This document shows positions 22,087 to 33,721 of a stretch of DNA of 64,000 bases, in pieces. Numbering within the stretch: the stretch's first letter is position 1; the number at the start of each line of letters is the position of its first letter. The stretch is from Dolomedes plantarius. Its lineage: Eukaryota; Arthropoda; Arachnida; Araneae; Dolomedidae. The position numbers and the translations under genes were made by a program. Under the pieces are notes generated by a model. The model searched no databases. It had not been told where the DNA came from and worked only from the letters and a program-made list of their open reading frames with translations. Location of the stretch: positions 57,667,769-57,731,768 of the forward strand of contig OU015501.1 of the NCBI GenBank assembly GCA_907164885.2, written 5' to 3'.

Positions 22087-22547
22087 TTTCCCATGCTCCG
22101 GCATCAAGCAGGGTGGCCTGTTTTATAGCCATCATAAATTTAGTCTTCCCTTTCTTCTTTTCTTCTATTCGTTGCAACTCACTCTCTTTAACTTTTATCT
22201 TATACTTCTTGCTACTAGCACAATCTTTATAGTATTTAGTTTCGCTTTATTGTTGGCTTTCTCCCCTTCTCTTTTATTACCTGACCTTTGCCCTGTTTCT
22301 TTCTTACATTTAGCAATTATTTACTTAATGTTTTACTTCGTCCCGTAATTTTCAATTCTCCTGTCCCTGGCCGTGACACTATTGTTATGTCCTATGACAG
22401 TTCTCTTAATCACAATTTTCCTTATCTTAATCTTTTGACTTGGTGACAACAAATTGCTATGAGATTTTTGTAATACGATATAATATTTTAACTTTAAAAT
22501 GTATGACAAGTAACTAAGATACATGCTTTCATCACTCCATATATATA
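22087..22547 (-). other. Probable 3' internal remnant of the LTR element
   Basis: The minus strand is purine-rich and ends at the LTR start. It has a 63-codon frame without recognised domain (22333-22524) and the short block SVTARDRRIENYG. It could be the end of pol or an untranslated region. Confidence 0.3.
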
Positions 22548-22549
22548 TA

Positions 22550-24010
22550 CATTGGCTCCCAAAAGTGTTCGTACACTTACGATTTTCAATGAAATAGGGG
22601 TCTATCCATTGATTAAAATGAATATTTCAGAATGGGTACTTAATAACAAGATCTATAATCTATTCTTAACAAAACTACATGAAATATTTTGAAAACATAG
22701 TAAAACTTTATTTTTAAGAAACCAATAATCCAAAAGTAACAAAAACTTTATCTCACAAAAGTCATCGTACATTTGTAAAAAAATCTCTACATATTAGTAA
22801 ATATTCTAATTTTTCTTTAAATTAATATTTAGTAGGATATCCTTTAGCATCCACAACAGCTTTTAAACGTCTGGGAATAGATTGCTTTAGTTCTTTTGTA
22901 ATTTTTGCATCAATGTTCATCCATTCCTCCATCATAATTGTTTTTAGTTCGCTATTCGAGTGAAAGTCGTGTTTTCGTACTCGAACCTCCAGTTCTCTGC
23001 AAATATGTTCTATTGGGTTTAAATCTGGCGATTGAGGTGGTGTTTTCAAAACTTGTGGACAATTATAGAGACACCAGATGAGAACGTTGAGAGCCGTGTG
23101 CTTAGGATCGTTATCTTGATAAAAAACAAAGGTGTTTCCAATACCCAAATTTTGAGCTGATAATTTTAAATTGTCTCTTAAAATATTTATAAAAACAGCA
23201 TGATTCATTATGCCATCAATAAATACCAAATTTCCTAGTCCTGATGCTGACATGCACCCCCACACAAGGATACCTCCACCGGCATACTTAACTGTTCTTA
23301 CTAAGTTCTTGGAATTAAGTTCCTCATTTTTTTCTTCTCCATACAATTATACGCCCATCAGCACCAAAAATGTTCATCGGCAAATAAGACATTATTCCAA
23401 TAGGTTTGGGGCTTATTTGTCATTGATAGTGCGAAGGGAAGCCTAAACTTTCTGTTTTACTCACTCACAAAAAAATTTCTATGGGCAGAAAGCCCATGGA
23501 ATCCAGCTGTTCTGAGAACTCGTCAAAAAGTTTCAGGTGAAATTGAAGTAGAAAATGTTTCATTGAATTCTGCAGAAACTTTTACAGCACTCAAACGTGA
23601 ATTTTTCACAAATTTTCTAATAATAAATCTCTGATCACGTTTTGTTAACTTTGCCGGACGGCCTTTTCTTACCTTGTTTTCGATCCAATTTTCTTCTTTA
23701 AAGCGTTTTTTCACATACTGCACAGTAGAATGGGATAAATTAAGTAATTTAGCAATATTCCGAACTGATTTACCACTACTATGATGAAAAATAATCAATT
23801 TTCGAATGCTGTTTGTTGTTTCTTTACGACTACGAGCCATTTTTAAATAATAAATAGACTATTACGGAGTAGGCAAGCAAAAATTAAAGCCAAACGATAT
23901 TTTAAATGCCACCAGAATTCAAAAATAAAAATAAAGCGCCAGACGATAATTTTAATTATGAATTTATCTGAAAATATTTCAGTGTACGATGACTTTTGTG
24001 AGATAAAGTT
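22550..24010 (-). mobile_element. Tc1-type transposon, right outer end lost
   Basis: The left end is TA|CATTGGCTCCCAAAAG at 22550. An inner repeat, AACTTTATCTCACAAAAGTC... (22744-22771), is a perfect 28-base inverted match of 23983-24010. The left outer block (CTCCCAAAAGTGTTCGTAC) and the inner block (CTCACAAAAGTCATCGTAC) are alike, giving the outer-plus-inner direct repeat layout of many Tc1 elements. The matching right outer repeat was not found past 24010; only a degenerate block near 24070-24110 could be it. The element encodes the broken transposase at 22822-23840. Confidence 0.75.
22822..23840 (-). pseudogene. Tc1-type transposase, frameshifted
   Basis: The N-terminal 105 codons (23840-23523) hold two helix-turn-helix units: SVRNIAKLLNLSHSTVQYVKKRF and, after a basic GRPAKLTKRD linker, a second helix set. 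The catalytic part (to 22822) keeps GGILVWGCMSASG, YQDNDPKHTA with the second D, and SPDLNPIEHI with the final E. The first D survives in NNVLFADE near 23390, but a deletion just after it shifts the frame, and another break lies between 23523 and 23440. It is a DD34E-type enzyme that is now inactive. Confidence 0.85.
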
Positions 24011-24429
24011 TTGATATGCGCGTTTGATAACGAACGGACATGGTTGTAACTTAGAATTTTCATAATTCAATACGTCGTACGGACGTACTTAACGCACTCT
24101 TGTGAAATAAAGAAATGTTTTCTCAATTTTGTGCCTGCAATTTTTGTTCGCGTTTGTGTAGTCCATCAATCTCAACAGCTTTTGTTGCCACTCCTGTTTT
24201 GTAAGACTTCAATGAACGCTTGATTTAATAATAGATTTAAATGGAATAATATTTTGATCACCAAACAAGATGAGTGTAAAATGAAAGAGCTATTCCTTTG
24301 AGTAGAATAAAGGAATCATAGGATACTCCCGGAATAAGAATCTTACAACTTTCTGCACAGAAAAGAAGTTGGATCTCCAAGTAGTCTGAAAATGGCGATC
24401 AGAGTACGATAACCTCAATCAACAGGTGT

Positions 24430-25460
24430 ACGCAGGAAATGCTAAGAAGCACAGGTGTGGATCAGGTCGGCAACCATTATTTCCTGAGTTGAAAGACATG
24501 TCTGTGAATGGATTGTTAACAGAAAGGCTTTGATTGTTCGTAGGGCTAATATTAAAGTATTTTCCCTTGCAATGGCACCACAGTTAAACATATCCCCAGA
24601 AGAATTCAAAGCATCACAACACTGGATGGATGGATTGCTTCCTTCAGAGATATCAACTGTCTCTAAGAAGATCGAGAACACTGTTCAAGCTGGAACATAC
24701 TGAGGTTATTAAACGTGCACTTGCATTCAAGACTTTTTGATGGCATCAACTTTTCTAAACACCAGCTCTCCAACATGATTGCTATGAATGAAACTGTAAT
24801 GTTTATGCGTGAAGGATCTCAAACGACAATTGATCAGAGGGGTGCCTCGTCAATATACATACCTGCCACTGGTTATGAAAGGCCACGTGTTACCTGTATT
24901 TTAACAATTCATCTGGATGGAAAGCAAGCTCCGCCACCAATCATCACTACGGGCAAGAAAGATAAGATTTAGCGTTTTTCAGGCGTTTATGTTCTTAAAC
25001 CCGAAAACACCTGGTGCAGACAAGAATATATAAGGAAGTGGGTCGATTTAATGGTGCCATTTGTTTTGTGAGGTAGCCAAAGAGGTCTGCTACTCTGGAA
25101 TTCATCCAGCACTCACCGCACTAAAGACATGAAAAACTTCCTTGTAGAAAGAAGAATATATCAAATAATGACTCCCGTAGTAATAACTGCCTATCTCCAG
25201 ACTCTTGATATTGCAATAAACAAGCCATTCATAAGATCACTTGCGCATGGAAATCAATGACTACATTGAAAATAGAATGGAGAGAAATCAACGTTCAAAC
25301 TTTGTGAAGCCTACCAAGATATCGTGACTTAATTCATGGGATAAAGTCACTGACAGCTGTATTGCCAATGCCCTACGAGCAGGCTACATGTACAAGAAGT
25401 GCTCATTTAAGGATAACTCTATCACTCGACATGAGAGATTAACGGTTCTACAGGAAATGA
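24430..25460 (+). pseudogene. pogo-type transposase relic with two catalytic Asp-to-Asn changes
   Basis: Reading across frames, one sees GRQPLFPELKDM and FKASQHWMDG (the Tc5/CENP-B DNA-binding domain), then SKHQLSNMIAMNETVMF, GSQTTIDQRGASS, RVTCILTIHLDGKQAPPPII, LLLWNSSSTHRTKDM, and YLQTLDIAINKPF. This is the order of the DDE_1 domain of pogo/Tigger/jerky proteins. The expected first and second aspartates (M-D-E-T and W-D-S-S) are both Asn here; the third (L-Q-x-L-D) is kept. There are several stops and frame changes. Family termini were not found. Confidence 0.75.
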
Positions 25461-26084
25461 AATCACAAGAAGCTGACATTCCGGATGGACCAACTTCTTT
25501 CCGTTTCGCAAATTTCCACTATTTTCATGCATGCAAACTTCAACTTTTCCGTCCTCCAATCGACAATTTTTTTATTTCCATGTGTTCTACAACTCTTCAT
25601 CTTTAAGGATATACACATTTTTATAAAGTTAAAAATGTTTTTCATTGCAAACGAAGATTTTTCCACAAAGCAGTTTTCCGATTTTCACGAAATCGACAAT
25701 GTTGAGGGACAAATATTTCGGTTTTCTGCACCTATTAATGTCAATTTTACGATTTATCGGCATTTGCTAGATGTTCAGCTTCCAAAATATACCAAATACA
25801 TTTAATTTTAAAAAAAAGTTTTCATTCAAAAAAAGCGCCATAGTATCTTAATGTAACTGAATGCCGAGTTCGTAATTTTTCGACTTATTATTTTACTCAC
25901 TAATAATTCCAGCAATTAAGTGAAATTTGTTTCTAATTTATGAGCAACTGATGAGGATTCTTCCACCACCAATTTTTAATTCGTCAGAACTGTCTTTCTA
26001 TTTTTTAAGCACTTTTTCAACCCATGAGATTTATTATCTACATGCGGCCTTACAGCGATACACCTCCCATGTTGCTCACCTGCT
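25461..26084. other. AT-rich DNA, nothing recognised
   Basis: Overlapping open frames of 67-106 codons here are Phe- and Ile-rich and lack any motif. Confidence 0.35.
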
Positions 26085-26160
26085 TGTGTGCTGACGTAGC
26101 GCAGTGCCATCGCGCTGACCTGGTAAACCCTATGTTGTGGGTTCTGTCCCAGGTGCTGTC
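26085..26160 (+). repeat. tRNA-derived SINE head
   Basis: CTGACGTAGCGCAGTGCCAT (A-box region, from 26091) is followed by a stem-like CGCTGACCTGG and GGGTTCTGTCCC (B box, 26139-26150). The A box is close to that of a Met- or Val-type tRNA, but the acceptor stem does not pair. Confidence 0.55.
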
Positions 26161-27383
26161 GCATCTTCCAAATTTCCCTATCTTGATATTTTTTGTTTTC
26201 CCCCACGGAACTCTGCAATCATCTCATTACGAATTGTTTGACCATTCACAGAGCCTTTTTTTACCATGTTTTTATTAACTTGCTTTCTTGTTTGTTTGTG
26301 TGTTTTTTCCTTACAAATCTTGCAATCGATTTTTAACTAACTTCCCGACTAGCTAGACATTTGAAACTTTTAGCGTAGCTCAAAACACGATGACAATACA
26401 TTTTTAAATACTTTTAGCCATCTTTAAGCAGAATTAAATTAATTTTCAGTTATTTTCAGTTAATTTTGTTTTGTAGATTGGTGCAGCCATCTATCAGCCG
26501 GAACGGGAACGAAAAGTTAAATATAAGTTAACTTCCAATTAGCTTCATTTTCTTTGAAGTTGATGGGATAATTCATCAATAAAATTTTTAAAAAGTATTT
26601 ATTAATACATAGAATTGTCAAGTTTATATGATTCAAGAGAAAATTTAAAAACATGGTATATAAAACGTTCATTTTATCCTGTAATTATTTTTTCTTTTAT
26701 TATGCAAACTTTCCATCTTGTTTGCTGAGGGCCATTTTTTCCGTAACTTTATAATTAATTTCAAATTATTTTCTTTACATTTTTTTAATTCTTCATTTTA
26801 ATCTTATTTTATTTAATCTTAATATATGTCTAATGTTTAAATTTATATTACCCTTCTATTTTTTGAAGGTTTTAAACTTAATTTTTATATTAATGTAACT
26901 GGTAACTTTAAACTTAATTTAACTTAATATTTTTTTTCTATTGAGCACATATACATTGATAATATAATAAGCATCTAGCGACAGGAGTTGAGGTCAATAG
27001 ATCCAGGAACTCTACTCTTCAATAGAAATGCTGCTCAGTTGCCAAAAGGAAAAATTATTAGTTGAGAACGAGTCTGTGATCGAGTCATTTAATAATTGAA
27101 ATCCAGAAATAATTTTAAAGTACCAGAAATAATTTTAGTTTTAGGAAATGAGAAGTTAAAACCTTTAGAATTTTTTCTAATTGAATGAATTTCTTTTTTG
27201 TCTAAAAGGCAAAATTTGAAAACGGAAATTTGAAAGAATTATTTCAAAAGCCAAAAACCTAAATTTGAGAAAGAGAATTTTAAATTATTATTTCGTTTTT
27301 TAAAAATTCTAATATATTTTTAAAAGTGATTAAACGGTTTTTAATCTTTAATAAATGAAACTATATCATTTTAAATCGAAAAA
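26161..27383. other. AT-rich DNA, possible body of a Helitron ending at 27411
   Basis: No genes were seen. The Helitron-type 3' end at 27384-27411 implies that some of this belongs to that element, but its 5' TC end was not located. Confidence 0.3.
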
Positions 27384-27411
27384 GCAACACATCGGGTTGC
27401 CACTCAGCTAG
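27384..27411 (+). mobile_element. Helitron-type 3' terminus
   Basis: A stem GCAAC (27384-27388) pairs with GTTGC (27396-27400), and CACTCAGCTAG follows, with T next at 27412. A GC hairpin about ten bases before a terminal CTAG|T is the hallmark of Helitron 3' ends. It is directly followed by a TA microsatellite. Confidence 0.6.

Positions 27412-27415
<4 letters not shown>

Positions 27416-27466
<51 letters not shown>
27416..27466. repeat. (TA)n microsatellite
   Basis: Uninterrupted AT dinucleotides for about 51 bases. Confidence 0.95.
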
Positions 27467-27469
<3 letters not shown>

Positions 27470-27710
27470 AGATTTGTTTTCACGCCCATTTTATTAACGT
27501 ATACTCTGAAAATAATCGTTTTTCATTTGGCAGTCGGTGGTCCGGTGGCTAGGAATTATGTAGAATCTTACCAGTAATTACAGACATCTCACTCCAATAT
27601 ACAATTACGACAAATCCAATATCATCTAAATAATATTCATTATATTCTTTCAAAACTCTAAGCTCTATTAATACGATGAAATACGTCGCAATCCAACTTA
27701 AATCCAACTA

Positions 27711-27744
27711 AGCAGACGTGTCGCCCAAGAGCGACACGTCTGCT
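27711..27744. repeat. Perfect hairpin with 14-bp arms
   Basis: AGCAGACGTGTCGC (27711-27724), loop CCAAGA, then the exact reverse complement (27731-27744). GC-rich arms in AT-rich surroundings. Confidence 0.85.
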
Positions 27745-29093
27745 CCCTTCTTAAGTCACCATGGCTCTGAACATGTTCTTTGTTCTTTGTTATAGTTTGG
27801 GGCAGAAATGCCCAAAAACTTTAAATAAATATAAAGATATAAAAATAAAGTTTAGCTTAAAGTGCAGAGTCCTTATAGATAACAGGGAAGGCGGTCTATT
27901 GCTTTAATAGATATTGACGATAGCTGGAAAAATTAAACATAAATAAGATAAACAACCTTTTTGATAATGTGTGGTGTGTAAGCCTGAAGCAAAACATACA
28001 TAAAACAAATAACTAGTTTAAAAATAACACAAGTTTATTTAGATATATATGGAAGTTGAATTAAAACAAAAATAAAAAAAAAATTCAACACATAAATACT
28101 TGTTGTAAACATACGGGATTGTAGAGAACCTTACATGGGTTCAACTGCTCGAGAATTTTAAAAAAAAAGTTCGTGAAGTCTTTAAAACAGACGAACATAA
28201 AGTTTTTTTCCTTCTAGCTCTAACAGGAGATATTGCAAAAATTAAAGCAACTCACATTTATGAGACCCAAATCCCTTGGGTGTTTTGGTAAGAGCGATTA
28301 GCTTCAAACACGATGCTGCGTAACACCTTGCACGAGCATTAGGAATTACGGCTAGAAGAGGCACTGAACTCGGTCACGTCGGTTCACCGTCGAACCCTGG
28401 TTGAAGTGTAAACTTCTCAGGTAATGGCTTCTTAGCAATGGAGCGGGTTGTATGCACAGCATACTGCTAACTGTCGAAACACCGGGCACCGACTGGAAGA
28501 ACACACACCGTCTCAAACACGTAGCTCGCTGTACGGTACTTATCTAAGAAGGCCGATTGCGACGCACCCTACCGGATTTCCGAAATAATGCAAATTTATT
28601 GCACTTTAGAAAAACAACGTCATACGATGATGACAAGATGCCGTCACTGTGCTGAAAACTCCGTCGACTTGCTGAGATGACGTCATATGATTAACGAAAC
28701 GTTAATGCTATAATGACGGCTCACGAAGTAAACATTTAAGGCTAGATAGGGAGGAAAAATGCATTCCTGCTATTTTTCCTAACATTCTTAAGTCTTATTA
28801 ACGCGCTACCGACGCTCATTAATTATTCATTTCGTGATATCGAATGTTCTTTTCGCTGATCTAAGCATTTCCTTTCTTAGCGCCAACTTCAAGGCTACGT
28901 CTACCTAAAATTCCCCCATGTGGTTTCTGCGGAATTGAATCAAGTCGAACCTTACGCGCTATTTTCACTGCAATACATTACGCCACTGATTTGAATTCCC
29001 AGACTTGAATTGTTAATCCTATTTTTAATAACTAATATCTCGTTTTAAGGTCACGCGACCGCCCCCCCCCCCATATTTTTAGCCTCATATATA
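27745..29093. other. Mixed-composition region, possible LTR or promoter of unknown source
   Basis: From about 28280 to 28950 the base content rises. A perfect CRE-type TGACGTCA lies at 28678-28685 with several related GACG/CGTCA words within 120 bases, and on the minus strand an AATAAA occurs near 28595. The mix could be an LTR on the minus strand or a host promoter. No coding sequence was recognised. Confidence 0.3.
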
Positions 29094-29330
29094 TACCGGG
29101 TGGCCATAATTAAACTGACAGTGCTCACAGTGTTCTGTAGCGCGATCTATTTGCGAGAATGACGCCACATTTTGTAGGAAGATTAAATAAGACGGGGGAC
29201 GAAGGATTCCGCGAAAAAATAAATTTGTTCCAAAAGTCACCGCTAGGGGAATATTTGGCGCTGTGTAATAGAAAATAGAGTGTTAACAAATGCAAATTAA
29301 TACGGAATAAAATTACCTTTTATTATGCAC
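29094..29330 (+). repeat. Left long TIR
   Basis: About 237 bases that match the reverse complement of 30650-30880 with scattered differences and a small insertion near 29306-29314. It lies entirely upstream of the transposase start and probably includes its promoter. Confidence 0.9.
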
Positions 29331-29482
29331 ATTTTCTTATTTAGTTCAAGTGCAATATGGCAACACTTTTAAAAAAGCGTAAAATCTACATAAACACCGA
29401 TAAAGTCTCGTGATCTGCAATATCACGTACGCTGAGCAGAAGAAGTTCTTTATTCAAATTTCACGTTACATCCATTGGCACA

Positions 29483-30658
29483 GTGCCAGCTACTTGGGTT
29501 TTAAAAGGCAATGTGTTACGGATTGAAAGTTTATGTGCAATGTCTCCTGCTTTAGTCGAGCGTGCGTTACTGGTCAAATTCTTTTACCTCAACCAGTGCA
29601 ACGCGTCAGCCACTCTTCATGCTTTTAGAACGCACAAAAAAATGCGTAAAGGTAACGGTCCTGTGTCAGTTAATGGGCTAAAAGCAATGGTTGCGACGTT
29701 TGAGAAAACAGGTTCTCTGAAGGTTCAGTCAGGCAGAGGACGAAAACCTGTACCACAGGATACAATCGAAGCAGTTGCCACGGCGATTATCGACAGAGGA
29801 CCAGACAATATTGCTGCCACCTCTAGCGCTCGTGGATTAGCTCGGAATATGGATATGCCTTACAGTACGGTATGGAAAATCGTACGAAAGATTATCAACT
29901 TCTATCCGTACAAGATCAGCCGTGTACAGGAGTTACTGTACCCCGACCGTGATAAGCGATTGACTTTTGCTCTCACCTTTCTTGCCAGAATGGAGGTGGA
30001 TGATGCTTGGCCGTGGAAAATCTTATGGGGAGACGAGGCCCACTTTCACCTGCATGGAACTGTGAATACCCAGAACTGCCGAATTTGGGATGACAAATCA
30101 CCACATGCAATCACAGAAATTCCCTTACATTCACCAAATGTAACTGTTTGGTGTGGGTTCACAGCGGAATTTATCGTAGGTCCATTCTTCTATAAGAACA
30201 TTACCCCGACAGGTCCGGAAACCTGTTCTGTTACCGGAGAGAAATATCGCCACATGTTGAACAGCTTTGTCATTCCGGCACTTCAGCAAAGACAATGCCT
30301 GGGGGAAATCATTTTCATGCAAGATGGAGCCCCTCCACACGTTGCTGTACGGGTGCAACAGCTGCTACGACAGAAATTCACAACAGAAAGAGTCATTAGC
30401 CGCTACTTTCCAACTGCATGGCCACCTCGGTCGCCTGATCTTACCCCATGCGACTTCTGGCTATGGGGTTACCTTAAGTCCAAGGTCTATCAAGGAGTGG
30501 TCCAGGACCTGGCTACGTTGAAGGATAACATATCACGGACTGTACGGGATATTCCTGCAGACATGTTACTTTCTGCTGTTGTGCATACTGTGCACAGAAT
30601 GCAATATGTGGTCCACAACAACGGCAGCCACATTGAACCTCATTTGAATGCAAAATAA
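29483..30658 (+). CDS. Transposase, mariner superfamily, DUF4817-like N-terminus, DD42D spacing
   Basis: This enzyme would cut and move its own transposon at TA sites in the nucleus. The 391-residue frame opens at the first ATG; ATG at 29539 (M20, just before SPALVERALL) may be the true start. Residues 20-80 form the DUF4817-like helix-turn-helix region (LVKFFYLNQCNASAT, ATFEKTGSLK). Residues 85-150 form a second DNA-binding block with GRGRKP and YSTVWKI. The catalytic domain has D184 in LWGDEAHF, D281 in IFMQDGAPPH and D324 in PDLTPCDFWLWG, so the last pair is separated by 42 residues, against 34 in classical mariner. No stop or frameshift interrupts it. The stop codon and last few codons lie at the inner edge of the right TIR. 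Confidence 0.9.
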   Translation: MPATWVLKGNVLRIESLCAMSPALVERALLVKFFYLNQCNASATLHAFRTHKKMRKGNGPVSVNGLKAMVATFEKTGSLKVQSGRGRKPVPQDTIEAVATAIIDRGPDNIAATSSARGLARNMDMPYSTVWKIVRKIINFYPYKISRVQELLYPDRDKRLTFALTFLARMEVDDAWPWKILWGDEAHFHLHGTVNTQNCRIWDDKSPHAITEIPLHSPNVTVWCGFTAEFIVGPFFYKNITPTGPETCSVTGEKYRHMLNSFVIPALQQRQCLGEIIFMQDGAPPHVAVRVQQLLRQKFTTERVISRYFPTAWPPRSPDLTPCDFWLWGYLKSKVYQGVVQDLATLKDNISRTVRDIPADMLLSAVVHTVHRMQYVVHNNGSHIEPHLNAK

Positions 30659-30877
30659 AAGGTAATTTCCGTATTGATTTGCATTTGTTACCACTCTATT
30701 TTCTATTACACAGCGCCAAATATTCCCCTAGCGGTGACTTTTGGAACTAATTTATTTTTTCGCGGAATCCTTCGTCCCCCGTCTTGTTTAATCTTCCTAC
30801 AAAATGTGGCGTCATTCTCGCAAATAGATCGCGCTACAGAACACTGTCAGCACTGTCAGTTTAATTATGGCCACCCA

Positions 30878-30880
<3 letters not shown>
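30650..30880 (-). repeat. Right long TIR
   Basis: Begins at the last codons of the transposase (GCAAAATAAAAGGTAAT) and ends CCACCCAGTG before TA. Confidence 0.9.

Positions 30881-30908
<28 letters not shown>
30881..30908. repeat. (TA)n microsatellite at element boundary
   Basis: TA repeats that include the target duplication of the element; the left flank is also a short TA run, so insertion was into a TA microsatellite. Confidence 0.9.
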
Positions 30909-30912
<4 letters not shown>

Positions 30913-32505
30913 ACAACCCAATCGGTTTTAGTTTTCCTAATAGTTGAATTATTGTTTAAATTATTAGTTCATTTATTCTGTCGTTATTTATTTTTTACTA
31001 CCATCACTGTCCAAATTAATCCTATAAATGTTCATCAAAATAATAACCATGAAAGGAGTAAATATGACACCTTTCATCGTTCAGTGTTTGACATTTTAAA
31101 CATCGAATAGCAATAAAAAAGTTTCAATAGTTAGTAGTTGTTTATCACTTCTATCTTCCATAGTCATCACAGATATGAAGTCGTAACTTCGTTCTGATAT
31201 TTGATACACAATATTAAGTGTTCGAGTTGAAATGAAATAAATAACTTTTTTTCATTGCAACTTCTTTTAAAATAAACTGCGACCGTGGGAGAGACCTTGC
31301 AGAACGTTTGTAAACGCATGCAAAAACCTAACCCCAAAAAAATCTGTCATTTCGTCTTCTTATTTTTCTGATTTTTGATCTTAGTTGTATTAAAATTCTG
31401 AAGAAAAAACTAACGGGAACAAAAAAAGAAGTAAAGTACTGAACCAAAAAAGTCATTGTTCTTTACATTCCCAAACAAATTAAATCAATGCAAACTTGGA
31501 CATATTTCCATCAAAGTCTGATAGCTTTCGACTCTTGTTAAAATGTTTCCCCATCCGGGAGGAAGAAGATTTTAAATGCAAACTTTTTTGAATTTCTGAT
31601 TAAAAGTGGCAGCAACTGTCAGAATAGTTTTCTACTTTCAAGACAACATTAATCAAACCGCGCATAGTCGAAATAATTCAAAGATTCGATGCAACATATT
31701 TAATTGAGTTAAGTATTTTTATAAATATTTATTAAGAGTCAGGATAAATTGTTAATTTCTTTTTAAAAAAAACCTTGGTCAATGCAAAGTCTTGAAGAAA
31801 TGAATTGCGTTAATTAAACAGATGAAACTTTAATTTTTAATGAAATACGTTATTATTCTGAGTAGAAAGAACGCCGTATCTTTTCAAATTTCATAATAAA
31901 TTGCTTGCAAAAATTCATTTCTTTGGATTCCAAATGAATAAGAATATATTGTCAAGCTGTCATTGTATTTGAATGCCCTACAGCATCTAAATTTTAAAAT
32001 TAGTTTAATTCCTTTCTTGAAAAACTTTGATTCAGCTCCTAGCAGCGTGGTTTAAGGGTAAATACTTCTTAAATAATTTTTTTTTTAGTTATACTTTATT
32101 TCTGAGTTTTAATATTTATTTATTTTACTCATTAAAACTTTTTTCTTTTTATGCAGAAGTCTGTTTTCTTCAACTGGTCTGAATTAACTGTACTGACAGT
32201 TAATTATATTGATAAATAATGTAGCACAATAATACTGGATATAGTAAATTTGAAAATATTCGTTACCGAATACAGTTAGTTAAAAATATACACTAATATA
32301 ACTGCAATTCTTCCATTCTTACTTACCTATCAGTTGTAGATGTTTCTAATAAAAGGAAATAAGCATAATTTTGAAGGAAACCGTTTTTCCATATTGACTT
32401 TAAGGAACTAATTTACTCTTAAATATCATACGAATTATTATAATTTCGAAAACTTTTGTTTAACACGTATACTTGACATGGTGAGGGCAATTCATAATCC
32501 TCTCT

Positions 32506-32565
<60 letters not shown>

Positions 32566-33156
32566 ATTTCTTTCACTCTCTTTTTTTTCTTTTCTTTTTT
32601 AAACCAAACTGGAAAGATTCATATTTTTAAGCTTACCATTCTTTCCTATTCATTTATGAAGGCTGCTCAGAAAAATTTAGAGGCTTAAACACATGATTGC
32701 TCTTCAAATTTTATTCATAATTCTAGAGAAACATTACGTTTTTATTAACCCTTCAGCGGGTGCGCCCGTGTATAAAGTGCAACATTTTCGTAATTTTGAA
32801 TGGTTTGTTTTTACATGTAAAGTTTGGATGTTCTAAGCAGTTTCTATTTATAGCTACACCCTTTCTAATGCAGATTTTCTGACCTTTGTATTCCTTTCCA
32901 TTCATTTTTAATCGTGATTCCAACAGAGGATACTTGTATTTGTTGCACTCTGTGCACAGTGAGCCTGATCATGTAAGAAAATATTCCTTATTTTATTTTT
33001 GGTTATTTCTCTAAAATAATTCTAAGCATTTACAAAGTTGCTTTTCTATGATTATAAATTTAAAAGGGCTAATCAAATAAATGCCCTTATGAAGTTTTAA
33101 GTACTAAATAATTATTAATAATTTTCTTCCCGATGTTAAAAGTAATTTTACTTTTC
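30909..33156. other. AT-rich DNA with one CT microsatellite and a dispersed repeat
   Basis: About 31440-31640 resembles 40460-40620 (both have CCAAA-CAAATTAAATCAATGCA after AAAGTCA), an unclassified dispersed repeat. No genes seen. Confidence 0.4.
32501..32562. repeat. (CT)n microsatellite
   Basis: TCTCTCCCTCC followed by about 45 bases of uninterrupted CT. Confidence 0.95.
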
Positions 33157-33187
33157 GTAGCATAGGAACACTATGTTCCTATGCTAC
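33157..33187. repeat. Perfect hairpin with 14-bp arms
   Basis: GTAGCATAGGAACA (33157-33170), loop CTA, exact reverse complement (33174-33187). It lies immediately before the surviving piggyBac coding sequence and may mark a break point. Confidence 0.85.
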
Positions 33188-33721
33188 AAAAAAATAAGGA
33201 GTCATACTTTTGTCGACAATGCATGATGATGCAACAGTGGATGACGATTCTGGTAAACCAGCGATTATACTGGATTACAATACGACAAAAGCAGGAGTTG
33301 ATGTAGTGGATCAAATGTGCAGCTATTACACGGTATCCCGCATATCTCGAAGATGGACTCTCTCGTTGCTTTTTAGGTTTTTGGACATAATAGGAATCAA
33401 TTCGTAAGATGTCCTTAGATCCAATAAACCGGACAGTTTTGAAAGAAGGTGATTGTATCTACATTCTTTGGCTTTAAAACCTCTCGAAAGCCACTTGAAG
33501 ACCCGGGCAAATATTCTATCTCTTCCTTCAGACATAACTGGGTTCTTACTAAAATATAAAGTGGAAACTTCCCGAGAAGCAGGACCAGAGGTGTCGACAA
33601 AAAAAAAAAAAAAAGAAAAGGAAAGTATAAATATGCGGACGGCTAAATAATGTAACTACCACGATAAAGCGTGATAAGTGTAATAGTTTTTCATGCAAGG
33701 CACATTGCAAAATCCGTACTA

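Larger units (their letters stand above)
29094..30880 (+). mobile_element. Intact mariner-superfamily transposon with 230-bp TIRs
   Basis: The ends are TACCGGGTGGCCATAATTAA at 29094 and the reverse complement of CACTGGGTGGCCATAATTAA at 30880, flanked by TA on each side in a TA-repeat setting. The inverted repeats continue inward to about 29330 and 30650 with few differences. Inside is a single uninterrupted transposase frame, 29483-30658. With both ends and the gene whole, this is the only potentially active autonomous element in the window, and its small TIR divergence suggests recent arrival. Confidence 0.9.

Noticed and set aside
26320..26360. Second Helitron end at CGACTAGCTAGAC
   Set aside because: CTAG occurs but no hairpin lies before it.
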